In this document: positions 26,594 to 35,462 of the stretch, in pieces
How the letters are laid out: each line of letters starts with the position of its first letter
Position numbering within the stretch: the stretch's first letter is position 1
Assembly: GCF_017810075.1 (NCBI RefSeq)
Contig: NZ_JADNYK010000003.1
Span: 372,001 to 436,000 of the forward strand
Direction: 5' to 3'
Length of the DNA: 64,000 nucleotides
Source: Pseudozobellia sp. WGM2
GTDB taxonomy: Bacteria; Bacteroidota; Bacteroidia; Flavobacteriales; Flavobacteriaceae
Notes under the pieces: generated by a model
What the model was told of the DNA's origin: nothing
The model's input: only the letters and a program-made list of their open reading frames with translations
Database searches by the model: none
Position numbers and translations under genes: made by a program

Positions 26594-27951
26594 CAATAGG
26601 CTTTAGCTTCCCCCGTAAAAACATTATAAATAGTACTATAAATAATTCGCAAATCTAAGGAGAGGGTCCATTTCTCGATATAGAGTACATCAAGCCGAAT
26701 ACGGTTAAGTATATCACTCTTCTTTTCTACTTCGCCCCTATAGCCCCTTATCTGTGCCAAACCGGTAATACCCGGCTTTACAAAATGCCGTACCAAGTAC
26801 TTGTCAACCGATGCCTGATAGCCTTCGGTATGAAGTTCCATATGCGGTCGCGGCCCGACTACGCTCATTTCACCCAAGAACACATTGATGAACTGAGGCA
26901 ATTCGTCGATACTTGTTTTTCTGATGAACTTACCTATTTTGGTAATTCGCATATCATTTTTGGTCGCCATCTTAGAATCGGATTCCGAATTTTTGGCCAT
27001 CGACCTGAACTTATAGCACCAAAACACCCTTTTTTTAAAACCGTGCCTCTTCTGCTTAAAAAACAATGGGCCAGGTGATTCTGCTTTGATAAGCACGAAC
27101 ATCAAGGGCACCAACCAAGAGAGTACACCTACGATAACGATTGAAGAAAAGACCAGATCGAACATACGTTTTACGATTCGGGCATAATCCATATCCAAAG
27201 GTACCCTACGAAGGTTCAATACAGGGATCGCATCGAACATCTCGAGGCTCATCGCCCTGGTGAACACGTCTTTATTGTCAGGTATAATTTTAAGTTTGAT
27301 CAAATTGTTATCGGCAAAATTGATCAATTTTTGAAGTTCATCTTGCGAGAATTTAGAAGCCAGACAATACACCTCATCAATCTGATTTTTAATAATATAG
27401 TCGTAGCAGTTTGAAATTTCACCCAAATAGGTCGGGCTATTCGAGGGGCTGTCATCAAAAAAGCCCTTATAGCGATACCCCAAATACGGGTCATCGAAAA
27501 CCCTTCTTATCTTTTTTAGGTTTTTATCTCGACCAATGGCCAGTACATTAACAAAGTTGCCCCCCCTGAAACGGTATCTTCTAATCGACCAATAAAAGAG
27601 TATGCGGTAGATGGTCAAAAGCAAGAAAATAACAAGCAATATCTTTATATGAAATATCACCGAAACCTTGGTCGCACCCAAACCGAAAATGGCAAAATAA
27701 CTTAGCCCGAACAGCGTATAGAGGTTCAACATCTTATGAATGTTGGTGAAAAAATTCTCTTTTCTTTTGGTAGGGTAGAAATTGAGCGCATTGGTTATCA
27801 ACAACCAAGAAAAATTGTAGTACAAGGCGTTGAGCCCCTGCAGATAAGTTTCTGGGGTCAATAGCAGCAAGGTGCCATTCACAATCATCAAGTGTATGGC
27901 TATTGCTATCGGTATTATTAAAGACGACCCTTTTAACCTCATTACATACAT
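26593..27951 (-). CDS. Polyprenyl-phosphate sugar phosphotransferase (WcaJ-like), first gene of locus A
   Basis: Membrane segments in the N-terminal third, a nucleotide-fold domain (VLAIGRDKNLKK), and a catalytic domain with KFRSM, DELPQ, GPRPH and KPGITG in the usual order. It primes EPS synthesis by loading a sugar phosphate on undecaprenyl phosphate. A longer frame reaches back to 28011, but that extension overlaps a terminator hairpin, and the paralogue at 9600 starts only seven residues before the aligned LIIPI segment, so 27951 (MYVM) or 27942 is preferred. It is very similar to the orphan copy at 9600-10955 (IRKTSIDELPQFINVFLG is shared). Confidence 0.9.
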   Translation of the reverse strand: MYVMRLKGSSLIIPIAIAIHLMIVNGTLLLLTPETYLQGLNALYYNFSWLLITNALNFYPTKRKENFFTNIHKMLNLYTLFGLSYFAIFGLGATKVSVIFHIKILLVIFLLLTIYRILFYWSIRRYRFRGGNFVNVLAIGRDKNLKKIRRVFDDPYLGYRYKGFFDDSPSNSPTYLGEISNCYDYIIKNQIDEVYCLASKFSQDELQKLINFADNNLIKLKIIPDNKDVFTRAMSLEMFDAIPVLNLRRVPLDMDYARIVKRMFDLVFSSIVIVGVLSWLVPLMFVLIKAESPGPLFFKQKRHGFKKRVFWCYKFRSMAKNSESDSKMATKNDMRITKIGKFIRKTSIDELPQFINVFLGEMSVVGPRPHMELHTEGYQASVDKYLVRHFVKPGITGLAQIRGYRGEVEKKSDILNRIRLDVLYIEKWTLSLDLRIIYSTIYNVFTGEAKAY

Positions 27952-27973
27952 TTTAAGCTGCTCGTACAGCATT

Positions 27974-27995
27974 AAAAAAAGCCACCTGCGTAGCT
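27974..27995 (-). terminator. Intrinsic terminator in the leader of EPS locus A
   Basis: On the transcribed strand AGCTAC, loop GCAG, GTGGCT (27995-27980), six pairs including one G-U, flow directly into a run of seven U (27980-27974). It ends about 23-32 bases before the first codon of the operon, the position where an antiterminator such as UpxY would act. Confidence 0.6.
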
Positions 27996-28007
27996 CTCTT
28001 TCGCAAA

Positions 28008-28034
28008 GCACCTGAGGAGGGGGAAACTAGGTGC
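28008..28034 (-). promoter_or_regulatory. Possible antiterminator hairpin in the locus A leader
   Basis: On the transcribed strand GCACCT (28034-28029) pairs perfectly with AGGTGC (28013-28008). The same CACCT can instead pair with AGGTG inside the terminator stem (27987-27983), so the two structures compete. Confidence 0.35.
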
Positions 28035-28753
28035 AACATTAATTTCAATCAGTTCTTTGTTTTTCTCTATTGCCTATCGTCGGCTTTCAAATTCAAACCC
28101 ATAATTCCGTCGAAAAAACTGTCGCTCATAAAGATGCCGACTTTAAAAATCTTCATCTTATAGCGAGCCAAATTTAGCATAATTAAAGTTGACAAACCGA
28201 ATGCCCATCGGCACATAAATAACTAGAAATTTGAATGTTGAATAAAACATAATTTCACCCCTTAAAGCGATAAGAATATGTTAAACAAAAGGCCTATTAT
28301 TTCGAAATAATGACGAAAATCAGGAATGGACACTCCTAAAAATTAACTTTTTATTAACAAATGATTTTTCTCTCCGATTTTGAAAAATCAAGTGATTTTC
28401 AAGTTTTTTCGTCAAAAAATGCAGATTTATGCGATTTAATTAAATTAATCATAATTTTTGGGCAATTGCGCAATTTCAAGTTCTGTAATTTATCAAATCG
28501 GTGATTTTTCTTTTGTTTAGTATTCTCAACTAGATTCCATTTTAATTCTTAACCCAATAAGCTATTTTTGTAGTACAAATGATATTTATGTATTTCGTCT
28601 AGTAATTGCTTATTTTAATGAGGTTACCACTACTTTTCACCTTTGAATATCCCCCGATATAAATTTTAAAGCACAATAATTAACCTAATCAATGCTTAAA
28701 TTTAATTTGCATACTAACCATTAACAATTTGTAATCAAAAAGACCACGACCAA
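28012..28753. other. 742-base AT-rich region between divergent EPS operons
   Basis: Holds the locus A promoter and leader on the minus strand (28008-28196). Toward the plus-strand cassette only a single -7-like element is seen (TATTTTTG, 28563-28570) with no -33 TTG at the right distance. The centre is very AT-rich, with imperfect palindromes such as 28381-28401. No open frame with coding character was found. Confidence 0.6.
28169..28196 (-). promoter_or_regulatory. Candidate promoter of EPS locus A
   Basis: On the minus strand TTTG (28196-28193), a 16-base spacer, then TAAATTTG (28176-28169), matching the Bacteroidetes sigma-A elements TTTG/TTG at -33 and TAnnTTTG at -7. It would give a leader of about 210 bases before the priming transferase. 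Confidence 0.5.
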
Positions 28754-29761
28754 ATGATTGCCACGAACAAAAAAATTCTTGTCACCGGTGTTGCCGGTTT
28801 TCTAGGCTCAAATTTATTGAGCAAACTGCTAAGTGAAGGACATGAAGTTGTCGGAATAGACAATTTATCAATGGGAAGAATGGAGAACATCCATAAATTC
28901 TTGACCCATGAAAGATTTGAATTTATTGAAAAAGACATCTTAGACCATTCTACATTAACAGGTCTCGCCACCGACTTTGATGTTATCGTTCATTTGGCCG
29001 CCTTTAAAATACCGAGATATGGCAATGCGGTAGACACCCTTAAAATTAACACCAAGGGCAGCGAGAACATGTTGGAATTTGCCCGTAAGCTTAACTGCAA
29101 GTTTGTTTTGGCCTCAACCTCCGATGTCTACGGAATGAACCCAGATTTACCGTTCGTCGAAGACGGCAACTGTGTGATTGGAGACTCGAAAGTACCCCGT
29201 TGGGGATATGCAGTATCTAAACTGTACGACGAGCACCTAGCTTTAGCCTATATGGAAGACTACGGTATACCTGTTGTGCTATTACGGTTCTTTGGTTCTT
29301 ACGGACCTCACCAACACCTATCATGGTGGGGCGGACCTCAATCGGTGTTTATCGACTGTCTATTGAACAATAAAGAAATTCCGATTCACGGGGATGGGCA
29401 ACAAACCCGAACCTTCACATTTGTTGAAGATACCGTTGCAGGAATTTATGCCGCTACCATGAAGCCCGAGGCAAATGGCGAAATATTCAATATCGGTGCC
29501 AACGAAGAAATTACCATTTTAGAACTGGCACAAATGCTTCGTGAAATTGCAGGAAACCCAGAAGATACCGATATTAAGCTAATACCCTATAACGAAATTT
29601 CAGCGGGCCGTAAATACCAAGATGTGATGCGCCGCGTACCGGACACCACAAAAGCGGAACGACTGCTGGGCGTAAAAGCTAAAGTTTCAATGAAAGAAGG
29701 CCTTAAACGAACCTTTGAATGGCAGAAAAGCGTTACTTCGGCAAAAGTTGAGGCATCATGA
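28754..29761 (+). CDS. NAD-dependent epimerase/dehydratase (extended SDR)
   Basis: 335 residues. Rossmann motif TGVAGFLG (12-19), acidic ribose-binding D near 36 (GIDNLS), STSDVYG, catalytic-type YAVSK (YxxxK), and the extended-SDR substrate segment RTFTFVEDTVAGI. Role: conversion of a nucleotide sugar (4-epimerase, 4,6-dehydratase or UDP-glucuronate-type activity cannot be told apart here). First gene of a plus-strand operon; its last four bases overlap the next start (ATGA), so it is coupled to the FAD oxidoreductase. Confidence 0.9.
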   Translation: MIATNKKILVTGVAGFLGSNLLSKLLSEGHEVVGIDNLSMGRMENIHKFLTHERFEFIEKDILDHSTLTGLATDFDVIVHLAAFKIPRYGNAVDTLKINTKGSENMLEFARKLNCKFVLASTSDVYGMNPDLPFVEDGNCVIGDSKVPRWGYAVSKLYDEHLALAYMEDYGIPVVLLRFFGSYGPHQHLSWWGGPQSVFIDCLLNNKEIPIHGDGQQTRTFTFVEDTVAGIYAATMKPEANGEIFNIGANEEITILELAQMLREIAGNPEDTDIKLIPYNEISAGRKYQDVMRRVPDTTKAERLLGVKAKVSMKEGLKRTFEWQKSVTSAKVEAS

Positions 29762-31095
29762 AAATAGGCATAGTCGGAGGCGGTTTTATGGGGCTTACCT
29801 TGGCCCATGAAATCGCAAAGAACGATGCTACCGTGAAAGTTTTTGAAAGTGACAGCCAAATGGGCGGGCTTTCTACCCATGAAGATTATGGCTCATTTAT
29901 CTGGGACAAATTCTATCATGTTATACTGCCCACCGATAACCATTTAATCGGCCTGATCGAAGATTTAGGTCTGGCCGATGAATTGTGCTGGAGGCGGTCT
30001 TACACGGGATACTACGTTCAAAAGAAATTCTATTCTATAAGTAGCTCTAAAGAGTTTTTGCTTTTTCCTGCTTTAAATTTATGGGATAAGGCGATGTTGG
30101 CATTTACCATTTTCTACGGGTCGAAAATCGATGACTGGAAAAAATTGGAAAATATCACGGTCAAAGACTGGCTGATCAAAATGGGTGGAAAACGGACGTA
30201 TGAAAAGTTCTGGTCTCCCCTACTCTTGGCCAAACTTGGTGACAACCACGAAAAAGCTTCGGCCGTATTTATCTGGACCTATATCAAAAGGCTTTTTCAA
30301 GCACGAAGTTCAGCGGCCCAAAAAGAACATATGGGTTATGTTAAAGGGGGATACAAAACCGTTTTTGACGCCCTAGAAAAATCTTTGAGCAACAAGGGTT
30401 CGAACATTGCGCTCAATAGCACCGTAGAATCTATAAAACCCAGTGCTGATGGTGGTGTTACCATACGCAATAATGGAGTTGAAGAGCACTTTGATAAAGT
30501 AATTGTTACGACACCATTAAATGTTCTCGAAAAAATTGCCGCCGAGAGCTTGTTCGAAGCTTCTAAAAGCAGCACTCCCATTGAATACCTTGGCGTAATT
30601 TGCCTGATTTTGGTTACGAAATATTCGATGTCGCCCTATTACGTGCTTAACATTGCCGATAAAGAAATTCCTTTTACCGGGGTTATCGGCATGAGCTCGC
30701 TAGTCGACCTGGATCAAACCGCTGACAAGCATTTGACGTATTTTCCCAAATACATCAGTTCGACCGATCCGTATTGGCAGAAATCGGAAGATGAGCTAAA
30801 AGCGATATTTCTAGAGGGCGTTTCGAAACTATACCCTGATTTTGATCAGAGCTCCATAGTTTCGTCTCATATACATAAAGCGTTTAAAGTGCAGCCGCTT
30901 CAGGTATTGAATTACTCGGAGAACATTCCGAAAATAAAGACCAAACATAAAGATTTCTATGTGCTTAATACCTCGCAATTCGTAAACGACACCCTGAACA
31001 ACAATTCGGTGGTCAATCACGTGAAGAATTTTGCGCAAGGTTTTACAAAGGAACTGGAAGCACATAAAACCAAAAAAATTGACCAATTAGTATGA
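29758..31095 (+). CDS. FAD-dependent amine-oxidase-fold oxidoreductase (HemY-like)
   Basis: 445 residues. The N-terminal dinucleotide motif GIVGGGFMGLTLAHEI (4-19) with acidic E near 35 (VFESD) and then MGGLS is typical of FAD-dependent amine-oxidase and protoporphyrinogen-oxidase-like proteins. Members occur in polysaccharide clusters with unknown substrates. The gene overlaps its neighbours on both sides by 4 bases (SDR upstream, deacetylase downstream), so it probably acts on a sugar or lipid-linked sugar in the same pathway rather than in haem synthesis. UDP-galactopyranose-mutase-like chemistry is an alternative. Confidence 0.75.
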   Translation: MKIGIVGGGFMGLTLAHEIAKNDATVKVFESDSQMGGLSTHEDYGSFIWDKFYHVILPTDNHLIGLIEDLGLADELCWRRSYTGYYVQKKFYSISSSKEFLLFPALNLWDKAMLAFTIFYGSKIDDWKKLENITVKDWLIKMGGKRTYEKFWSPLLLAKLGDNHEKASAVFIWTYIKRLFQARSSAAQKEHMGYVKGGYKTVFDALEKSLSNKGSNIALNSTVESIKPSADGGVTIRNNGVEEHFDKVIVTTPLNVLEKIAAESLFEASKSSTPIEYLGVICLILVTKYSMSPYYVLNIADKEIPFTGVIGMSSLVDLDQTADKHLTYFPKYISSTDPYWQKSEDELKAIFLEGVSKLYPDFDQSSIVSSHIHKAFKVQPLQVLNYSENIPKIKTKHKDFYVLNTSQFVNDTLNNNSVVNHVKNFAQGFTKELEAHKTKKIDQLV

Positions 31096-32051
31096 GTAAG
31101 CCTTATTTAAGTCTCTCGCTGGATATGGACAACCAGTGGTCTTATATGAAAATACATGGGGAAAAGGGTTGGGAAGAATATCCTTCATACCTTGATATCT
31201 TTGTACCGCACGTATTAAAAGTATTGGATGAGCTCGATTTAAAAATCACTTTTTTCATTGTCGGCCAAGATGCTGCTTTTGAAAAGAACCACAAATACCT
31301 CAAGCAAATTGCCGATGCCGGCCACGATATCGGCAATCATTCGTTTAAACACGAAACTTGGCTTCACCTGTATACCAAAGAAGAGATGAAGACCGAAATA
31401 GATACGGCGCACGATATTATCACAGAAGTCACAGGCAAGGCCCCGAACGGGTTTAGAGGTCCGGGCTTCAGTTGGAGCAATACCTTGCTCGAAGTACTGG
31501 CCGAAAAGGGCTATGCATACGACGCTTCTACCTTACCCACGGTAATCGGACCGTTGGCCAGACTCTACTACTTTAGTACGAGCAACCTCTCGAAAGAAGA
31601 AAAAGAGGACCGTAAGGAAATTTTCGGAAAATTCTCTGACGGATTTAGAAAATTGAAGCCCTATTACTGGAATTTGAAAAAAGGAAGAAAATTATTGGAG
31701 CTTCCGGTGACCACCATGCCCGTTTTTAGAATTCCGTTTCATTTGAGTTATCTGCTTTACATCAGTAATATCTCGATTCACTTGATGATGCTCTATTTGA
31801 ACATTGCTATTTTTCTATGCAAAATGACCAAAACAGAGCCTAGCTTTCTTTTGCATCCACTCGATTTGATCGGGGGTGATCAAATCACCAGTTTGGCATT
31901 TTTCCCCGGAATGAATATAAGCAGTGATAGAAAAGTGTTCATTTTCAATAAGGTGATGAAGAAGCTGGCAAAGCATTTTACTTTGGTACCGATGGATGAG
32001 CATGTAAACGCAATTCAAAAAATTCATAAATTGACCTTAATCAAGACCTGA
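31092..32051 (+). CDS. Polysaccharide deacetylase (NodB/CE4 family)
   Basis: 319 residues. The metal triad is visible as D11 (SLDMDN), H83 and H87 (GNHSFKH), and the RGPGFSW loop (about 118-124) follows as motif 3. No signal peptide is seen at the N-terminus, so it acts in the cytoplasm or at the membrane; a hydrophobic stretch lies near 215-245. Role: removal of an N-acetyl (or N-formyl) group from a sugar, as ArnD does on a lipid-linked sugar. The 4-base overlap with the FAD oxidoreductase gene and the GT-C genes nearby favour a lipid-linked substrate. Confidence 0.85.
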   Translation: MSKPYLSLSLDMDNQWSYMKIHGEKGWEEYPSYLDIFVPHVLKVLDELDLKITFFIVGQDAAFEKNHKYLKQIADAGHDIGNHSFKHETWLHLYTKEEMKTEIDTAHDIITEVTGKAPNGFRGPGFSWSNTLLEVLAEKGYAYDASTLPTVIGPLARLYYFSTSNLSKEEKEDRKEIFGKFSDGFRKLKPYYWNLKKGRKLLELPVTTMPVFRIPFHLSYLLYISNISIHLMMLYLNIAIFLCKMTKTEPSFLLHPLDLIGGDQITSLAFFPGMNISSDRKVFIFNKVMKKLAKHFTLVPMDEHVNAIQKIHKLTLIKT

Positions 32052-32129
32052 TTTGACGCCCACGAATAATACATAAATACTAATAAAGTCTAATATATAG
32101 AATAGATTTCCAACTAACAATGACCAATC

Positions 32130-33134
32130 ATGAGCTATTCTAATTTTAAAGACCCTATAGGCCTATTAAAGCGAATGCTTCTTTCCGGAAATAAGATTGC
32201 TTATTTCGTTCTGCTTAGAGAATTTCTTGCAAAAGTCTTGGTTCCACTGGATTTTTTACTTCAAAATCGTGAAAAAAAAATCATCAAAAGCGCTGAACGC
32301 AAAGAAAACCAACCTATAATTCTAGTTTTAGGCGGCTCTCGAAGTGGCACGACCCTTTTGTACCAGACCTTGGCCTACTATCTACCAGTTAGCTATATCA
32401 GTAATTTTATCGCTGCTTTCGAGCGTTCACCAATTGCGGCATACAAGACATTCAATAGGTTTATTCCGAAACCAAAGAAAAAATTTAAAAGTTATTATGG
32501 CAGTGTTTCAGGTTCAGGAGGGCCCAACGACGCTTTCCATCTTTGGAACCGGTGGTTGGGCGAAGACAGAAACCATATACCCGCTGAGCTTGACCAACAT
32601 ACAAAATTAGATATGCAATCTTTCTTTAATGCATGGTCCGGTATTTCCAAAAAACCTTTTTTGAACAAGAACAACCGTAATTCACTTTGTTCATCAGACC
32701 TATACAAGTCTCTTAACAATATATATTTTGTTGAAATTTATCGAAACCCTATATATGTCGCCCAATCATTAATTTTGTCAAGAAGAGAAGTACAGGGCAA
32801 CCACGAAATCGGTTGGGGTCTGTTGAGCAAAGACCATAAAAAGAACGGTGATCCTTTAGGGTATATTAATGATGTTTGCAATCAAGTAAATGCTGTCAAC
32901 CAAGCTATTGATAAAGAGCGAAAAAAAATAGACCCCGAAAGGTATTTTAGGGTGTCTTTTGAAAATTTTTGTGAAAATCCTTCTCTCACTGTTCGTCAAG
33001 TAAGTATGATGGCCTTAGGAATTGACATTAATTCAGAAAACCTAGATCTTTTAAAGTTTTCTAAAAACCCTAACAAGCAAAGGTTGACCGATGTCGAATT
33101 TAATCGGATTTTACATTATTTTAAAAACAGCTAA
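32130..33134 (+). CDS. Sulfotransferase (PAPS-dependent)
   Basis: 334 residues. The 5'-phosphosulfate-binding loop is GGSRSGTT (68-75) and the 3'-phosphate-binding segment is IYRNPIYVAQSLILSR (about 200-215). These two motifs define the sulfotransferase_1/3 superfamily. Role: transfer of sulfate from PAPS to a hydroxyl, here most likely a sugar of a lipid-linked unit or the finished polymer. An APS kinase gene 1.7 kb away would make the donor. Gap of 78 bases after the deacetylase gene. Sulfated polymers are common in marine bacteria. Confidence 0.85.
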   Translation: MSYSNFKDPIGLLKRMLLSGNKIAYFVLLREFLAKVLVPLDFLLQNREKKIIKSAERKENQPIILVLGGSRSGTTLLYQTLAYYLPVSYISNFIAAFERSPIAAYKTFNRFIPKPKKKFKSYYGSVSGSGGPNDAFHLWNRWLGEDRNHIPAELDQHTKLDMQSFFNAWSGISKKPFLNKNNRNSLCSSDLYKSLNNIYFVEIYRNPIYVAQSLILSRREVQGNHEIGWGLLSKDHKKNGDPLGYINDVCNQVNAVNQAIDKERKKIDPERYFRVSFENFCENPSLTVRQVSMMALGIDINSENLDLLKFSKNPNKQRLTDVEFNRILHYFKNS

Positions 33135-33155
33135 AGCTATGTAAGTGTCTATATA

Positions 33156-34403
33156 ATGAAAGTTCAAAAAGACCTAATTGCCTATTTACCGTTCTTAATC
33201 GTTTACCTTTTTTTGATTTTCATTCGTTCAAGCGAACCTTTCGGAGATGAATTCAGGTACATGGCGTATGCCCAAAATTTATGGGATGGGCACTACACCG
33301 ACCCAAACAATCCTGATCTTACCAATGGGCCAGGATATCCGATAATTATTTTACCGTTCGTAATATTAAACCTTTCTAGTTGGGCAATCTATTTGAATGC
33401 TTTTTTCGCCTTTTTCGCCCTGATTTATTTTCACAGAGCCTTAAGCCTGTACATCAAAGGAAAATATGCTTACTATTTCACCTATTTCTTAGGAATCTAC
33501 CCTCCGCTTTTAAAAATGATGAGCTTCTTATATTCGGAAGCGTTTAGCATACTATTAATTTGCGGACTTATCTATCATTTTTGCCGTCTAAACGGCAATA
33601 AAGACCGTTGGGCAGCGGGAATTTTTTTAGGAGCCTTGATATTAACCAAAATTATCTTTTTTCATATCACCGTGGCGGGTTTGATTGCTTATTTTATATA
33701 TATAATTTTAAATAAAAAAAGATTAAAACCGAACCTAGTTGTCTTTGCAATAGGTTTCTTGTTTTGCTCACCCTATATATGGTATGCCTATACTGTTACG
33801 GAAAAGCCCTTTTATGTCGGAACCAGAGGAGGAGAATTACTCTACCATAGGTCTACGCCTTATGAAAACGAATGGGGTAATTGGGTTTCGGAAACCTTAA
33901 TCTTAAACCCTGATGAAGCTCAAAAAACGGGCAAAGAACCTTACTTTGCCCTCAATCAACTCAGTAAAAATCATCGTGAATTTTATCTTTCACTGGAAGG
34001 ATTAAGCAATATTCAAAAAGATAGTGCTTTTAAGGCAAAGGCCCGTTTAAATATGAGAGAACACCCCATAAAATACTTAAAAAACAGCATCTCAAATATA
34101 GGCCGCTTACTCTTCAACCACCCCAATTCATATCGTATCGAAAGTATCAATATTTATGGATATGTTTTGCCCAACATGCTTATAGTTTCAATATTGCTTT
34201 TACTGGCGTATCCGATATACATTTCCAGAAAACACGTACCTCACGAAATTTGGGCGATTGTACTGTATTTTTTCATCTATACAGGTGCAATTGTCATTTT
34301 ACATGGGAAACCGCGTTACTTTCTCTTAACGGTTCCTTCTTTGATTTTCTTAATAGCGTATAGTTTTCAAAATATCTTAACCATTAGAATTAAAGGAAAC
34401 TAA
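33156..34403 (+). CDS. GT-C fold membrane glycosyltransferase (GT39/ArnT-like), copy 1
   Basis: 415 residues, about ten membrane segments. The first periplasmic loop carries the catalytic-type acidic pair GDE (30-32) followed by RYMAYAQNL, then GPGYP; later LYPPLL-like and RGGELLYHRSTPYENEWGNW segments are shared with the paralogue at 37066-38385. GT-C enzymes use polyprenyl-phosphate sugars on the outer face of the membrane. With the GtrA-like gene next door and the GtrB-like GT2 downstream it fits a sugar-decoration system. Specificity is unknown. Confidence 0.8.
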   Translation: MKVQKDLIAYLPFLIVYLFLIFIRSSEPFGDEFRYMAYAQNLWDGHYTDPNNPDLTNGPGYPIIILPFVILNLSSWAIYLNAFFAFFALIYFHRALSLYIKGKYAYYFTYFLGIYPPLLKMMSFLYSEAFSILLICGLIYHFCRLNGNKDRWAAGIFLGALILTKIIFFHITVAGLIAYFIYIILNKKRLKPNLVVFAIGFLFCSPYIWYAYTVTEKPFYVGTRGGELLYHRSTPYENEWGNWVSETLILNPDEAQKTGKEPYFALNQLSKNHREFYLSLEGLSNIQKDSAFKAKARLNMREHPIKYLKNSISNIGRLLFNHPNSYRIESINIYGYVLPNMLIVSILLLLAYPIYISRKHVPHEIWAIVLYFFIYTGAIVILHGKPRYFLLTVPSLIFLIAYSFQNILTIRIKGN

Positions 34404-34413
34404 GCGAATTAAG

Positions 34414-34815
34414 ATGCCCAAAAACATTTTTTCAGAAATTGATATGAAACAAATCGCATCTTTTATGGGGGTTGGGGGCATTTGCTACATTATCGGCATC
34501 TCACTACTGATTTTGTTCGTAGAAAGCTTGAAGCTTGAAGTAAATCTCGCCAACGTGTTCTCATCATTATTGACCATTGGCATTTGTTATATACTCAACT
34601 CAAAATTTGTATTTGAAGGAGGAAGGCACTCTAAACAGAAAGAAATACTCGCCTTTTTTATAGTATCGGGGATTGGTTTTTTTATTAATATTATCCTATT
34701 ATATCTTTTTACCAAGCATCTACCTATTTGGTATGTAATTTCCAAAACCATGGTAATTATGATTGTAGCGGTCTTTAATTTTTACGCCAGAAAAAGATTT
34801 GTGTTCCTCAAATGA
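34414..34815 (+). CDS. GtrA-like small membrane protein (putative flippase)
   Basis: 133 residues, four hydrophobic segments, matching the GtrA family in length and in the ASFMGVGGICYIIG start and the final FYARKRFVF. GtrA proteins are thought to move polyprenyl-phosphate sugar donors across the inner membrane for GT-C glycosyltransferases. The gene follows GT-C copy 1 by 10 bases. An internal ATG at 34444 could be the true start. It ends 44 bases before the convergent APS kinase gene. Confidence 0.85.
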   Translation: MPKNIFSEIDMKQIASFMGVGGICYIIGISLLILFVESLKLEVNLANVFSSLLTIGICYILNSKFVFEGGRHSKQKEILAFFIVSGIGFFINIILLYLFTKHLPIWYVISKTMVIMIVAVFNFYARKRFVFLK

Positions 34816-34859
34816 AGGACTCCAATGATAGTTCGCCAGTCTGTAGGTCGATTTCAAAA

Positions 34860-35453
34860 TCAGTCTAGCCTCAACCGATATTTAATCGTGTTATATATTA
34901 ATTCTACCGCTTGCTCTACCGTTTGCCCTTGAGTTATTTCAACATCAGGATTTTCGGGATTTTCATAAGGTGCCGAAATACCGGTCATATTTTTAATCTG
35001 ACCGGCCCGAGCCATTTTATAAAGCCCCTTGACATCTCTAAGTTCACACTCGGCTAAACTCGTATTTACAAATACCTCAAAAAAATGATAAGGACCGACC
35101 GTACGTTTCATATTTTCTCTATCCCTTTTATAAGGGGACACAAATGCTGCCAAAACGACGATTCCGGCATCAATAAACAATTTGGCTATTTCCCCAATAC
35201 GCCTGTTGTTCTCAGACCGATCTTCAGGGCTAAAACCCAAATTATGATTGATGCCTTTGCGTACATTATCACCGTCTAACACATAGGTGTGCACCTTTTC
35301 TTCAAAGAGTTTAGTTTGTAAAGCATTCGCCAAGGTAGATTTACCAGCCCCCGAGAGACCTGTAAAAAGTATCATAAAAGAATTGTGCCCGTTTTTCTGA
35401 ACTCGTTGAGCTCTACTTACTTTGTATTGAAATTCAGTCAAATTCGCCTCCAT
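34860..35453 (-). CDS. cysC: Adenylylsulfate (APS) kinase
   Basis: About 197 residues. P-loop GLSGAGKS (35-42 counted from the TTG three codons upstream; ATG at 35453 preferred), DGDNVRKGINHNLGFS, EDRSENNRRIGE and the FVNTSLAECELRD segment are diagnostic for CysC. Reaction: APS + ATP to PAPS. It stands alone on the minus strand inside a plus-strand cassette and has its own promoter candidate. No ATP sulfurylase genes adjoin it, so sulfate assimilation is encoded elsewhere; here its job is most simply to feed the sulfotransferase at 32130-33134. Confidence 0.95.
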   Translation of the reverse strand: MEANLTEFQYKVSRAQRVQKNGHNSFMILFTGLSGAGKSTLANALQTKLFEEKVHTYVLDGDNVRKGINHNLGFSPEDRSENNRRIGEIAKLFIDAGIVVLAAFVSPYKRDRENMKRTVGPYHFFEVFVNTSLAECELRDVKGLYKMARAGQIKNMTGISAPYENPENPDVEITQGQTVEQAVELIYNTIKYRLRLD

Positions 35454-35462
35454 AACATACAA

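Noticed and set aside
9600-27951. Inversion of locus A by recombination between the two inverted priming transferase genes
   Set aside because: The proteins are similar, but the DNA differs often at third positions in the stretches compared, so long identical tracts for homologous inversion are not evident.
28434-28445. Palindrome ATTTAATTAAAT in the divergent intergenic region
   Set aside because: AT-only, 12 bases, and not repeated elsewhere in the region.
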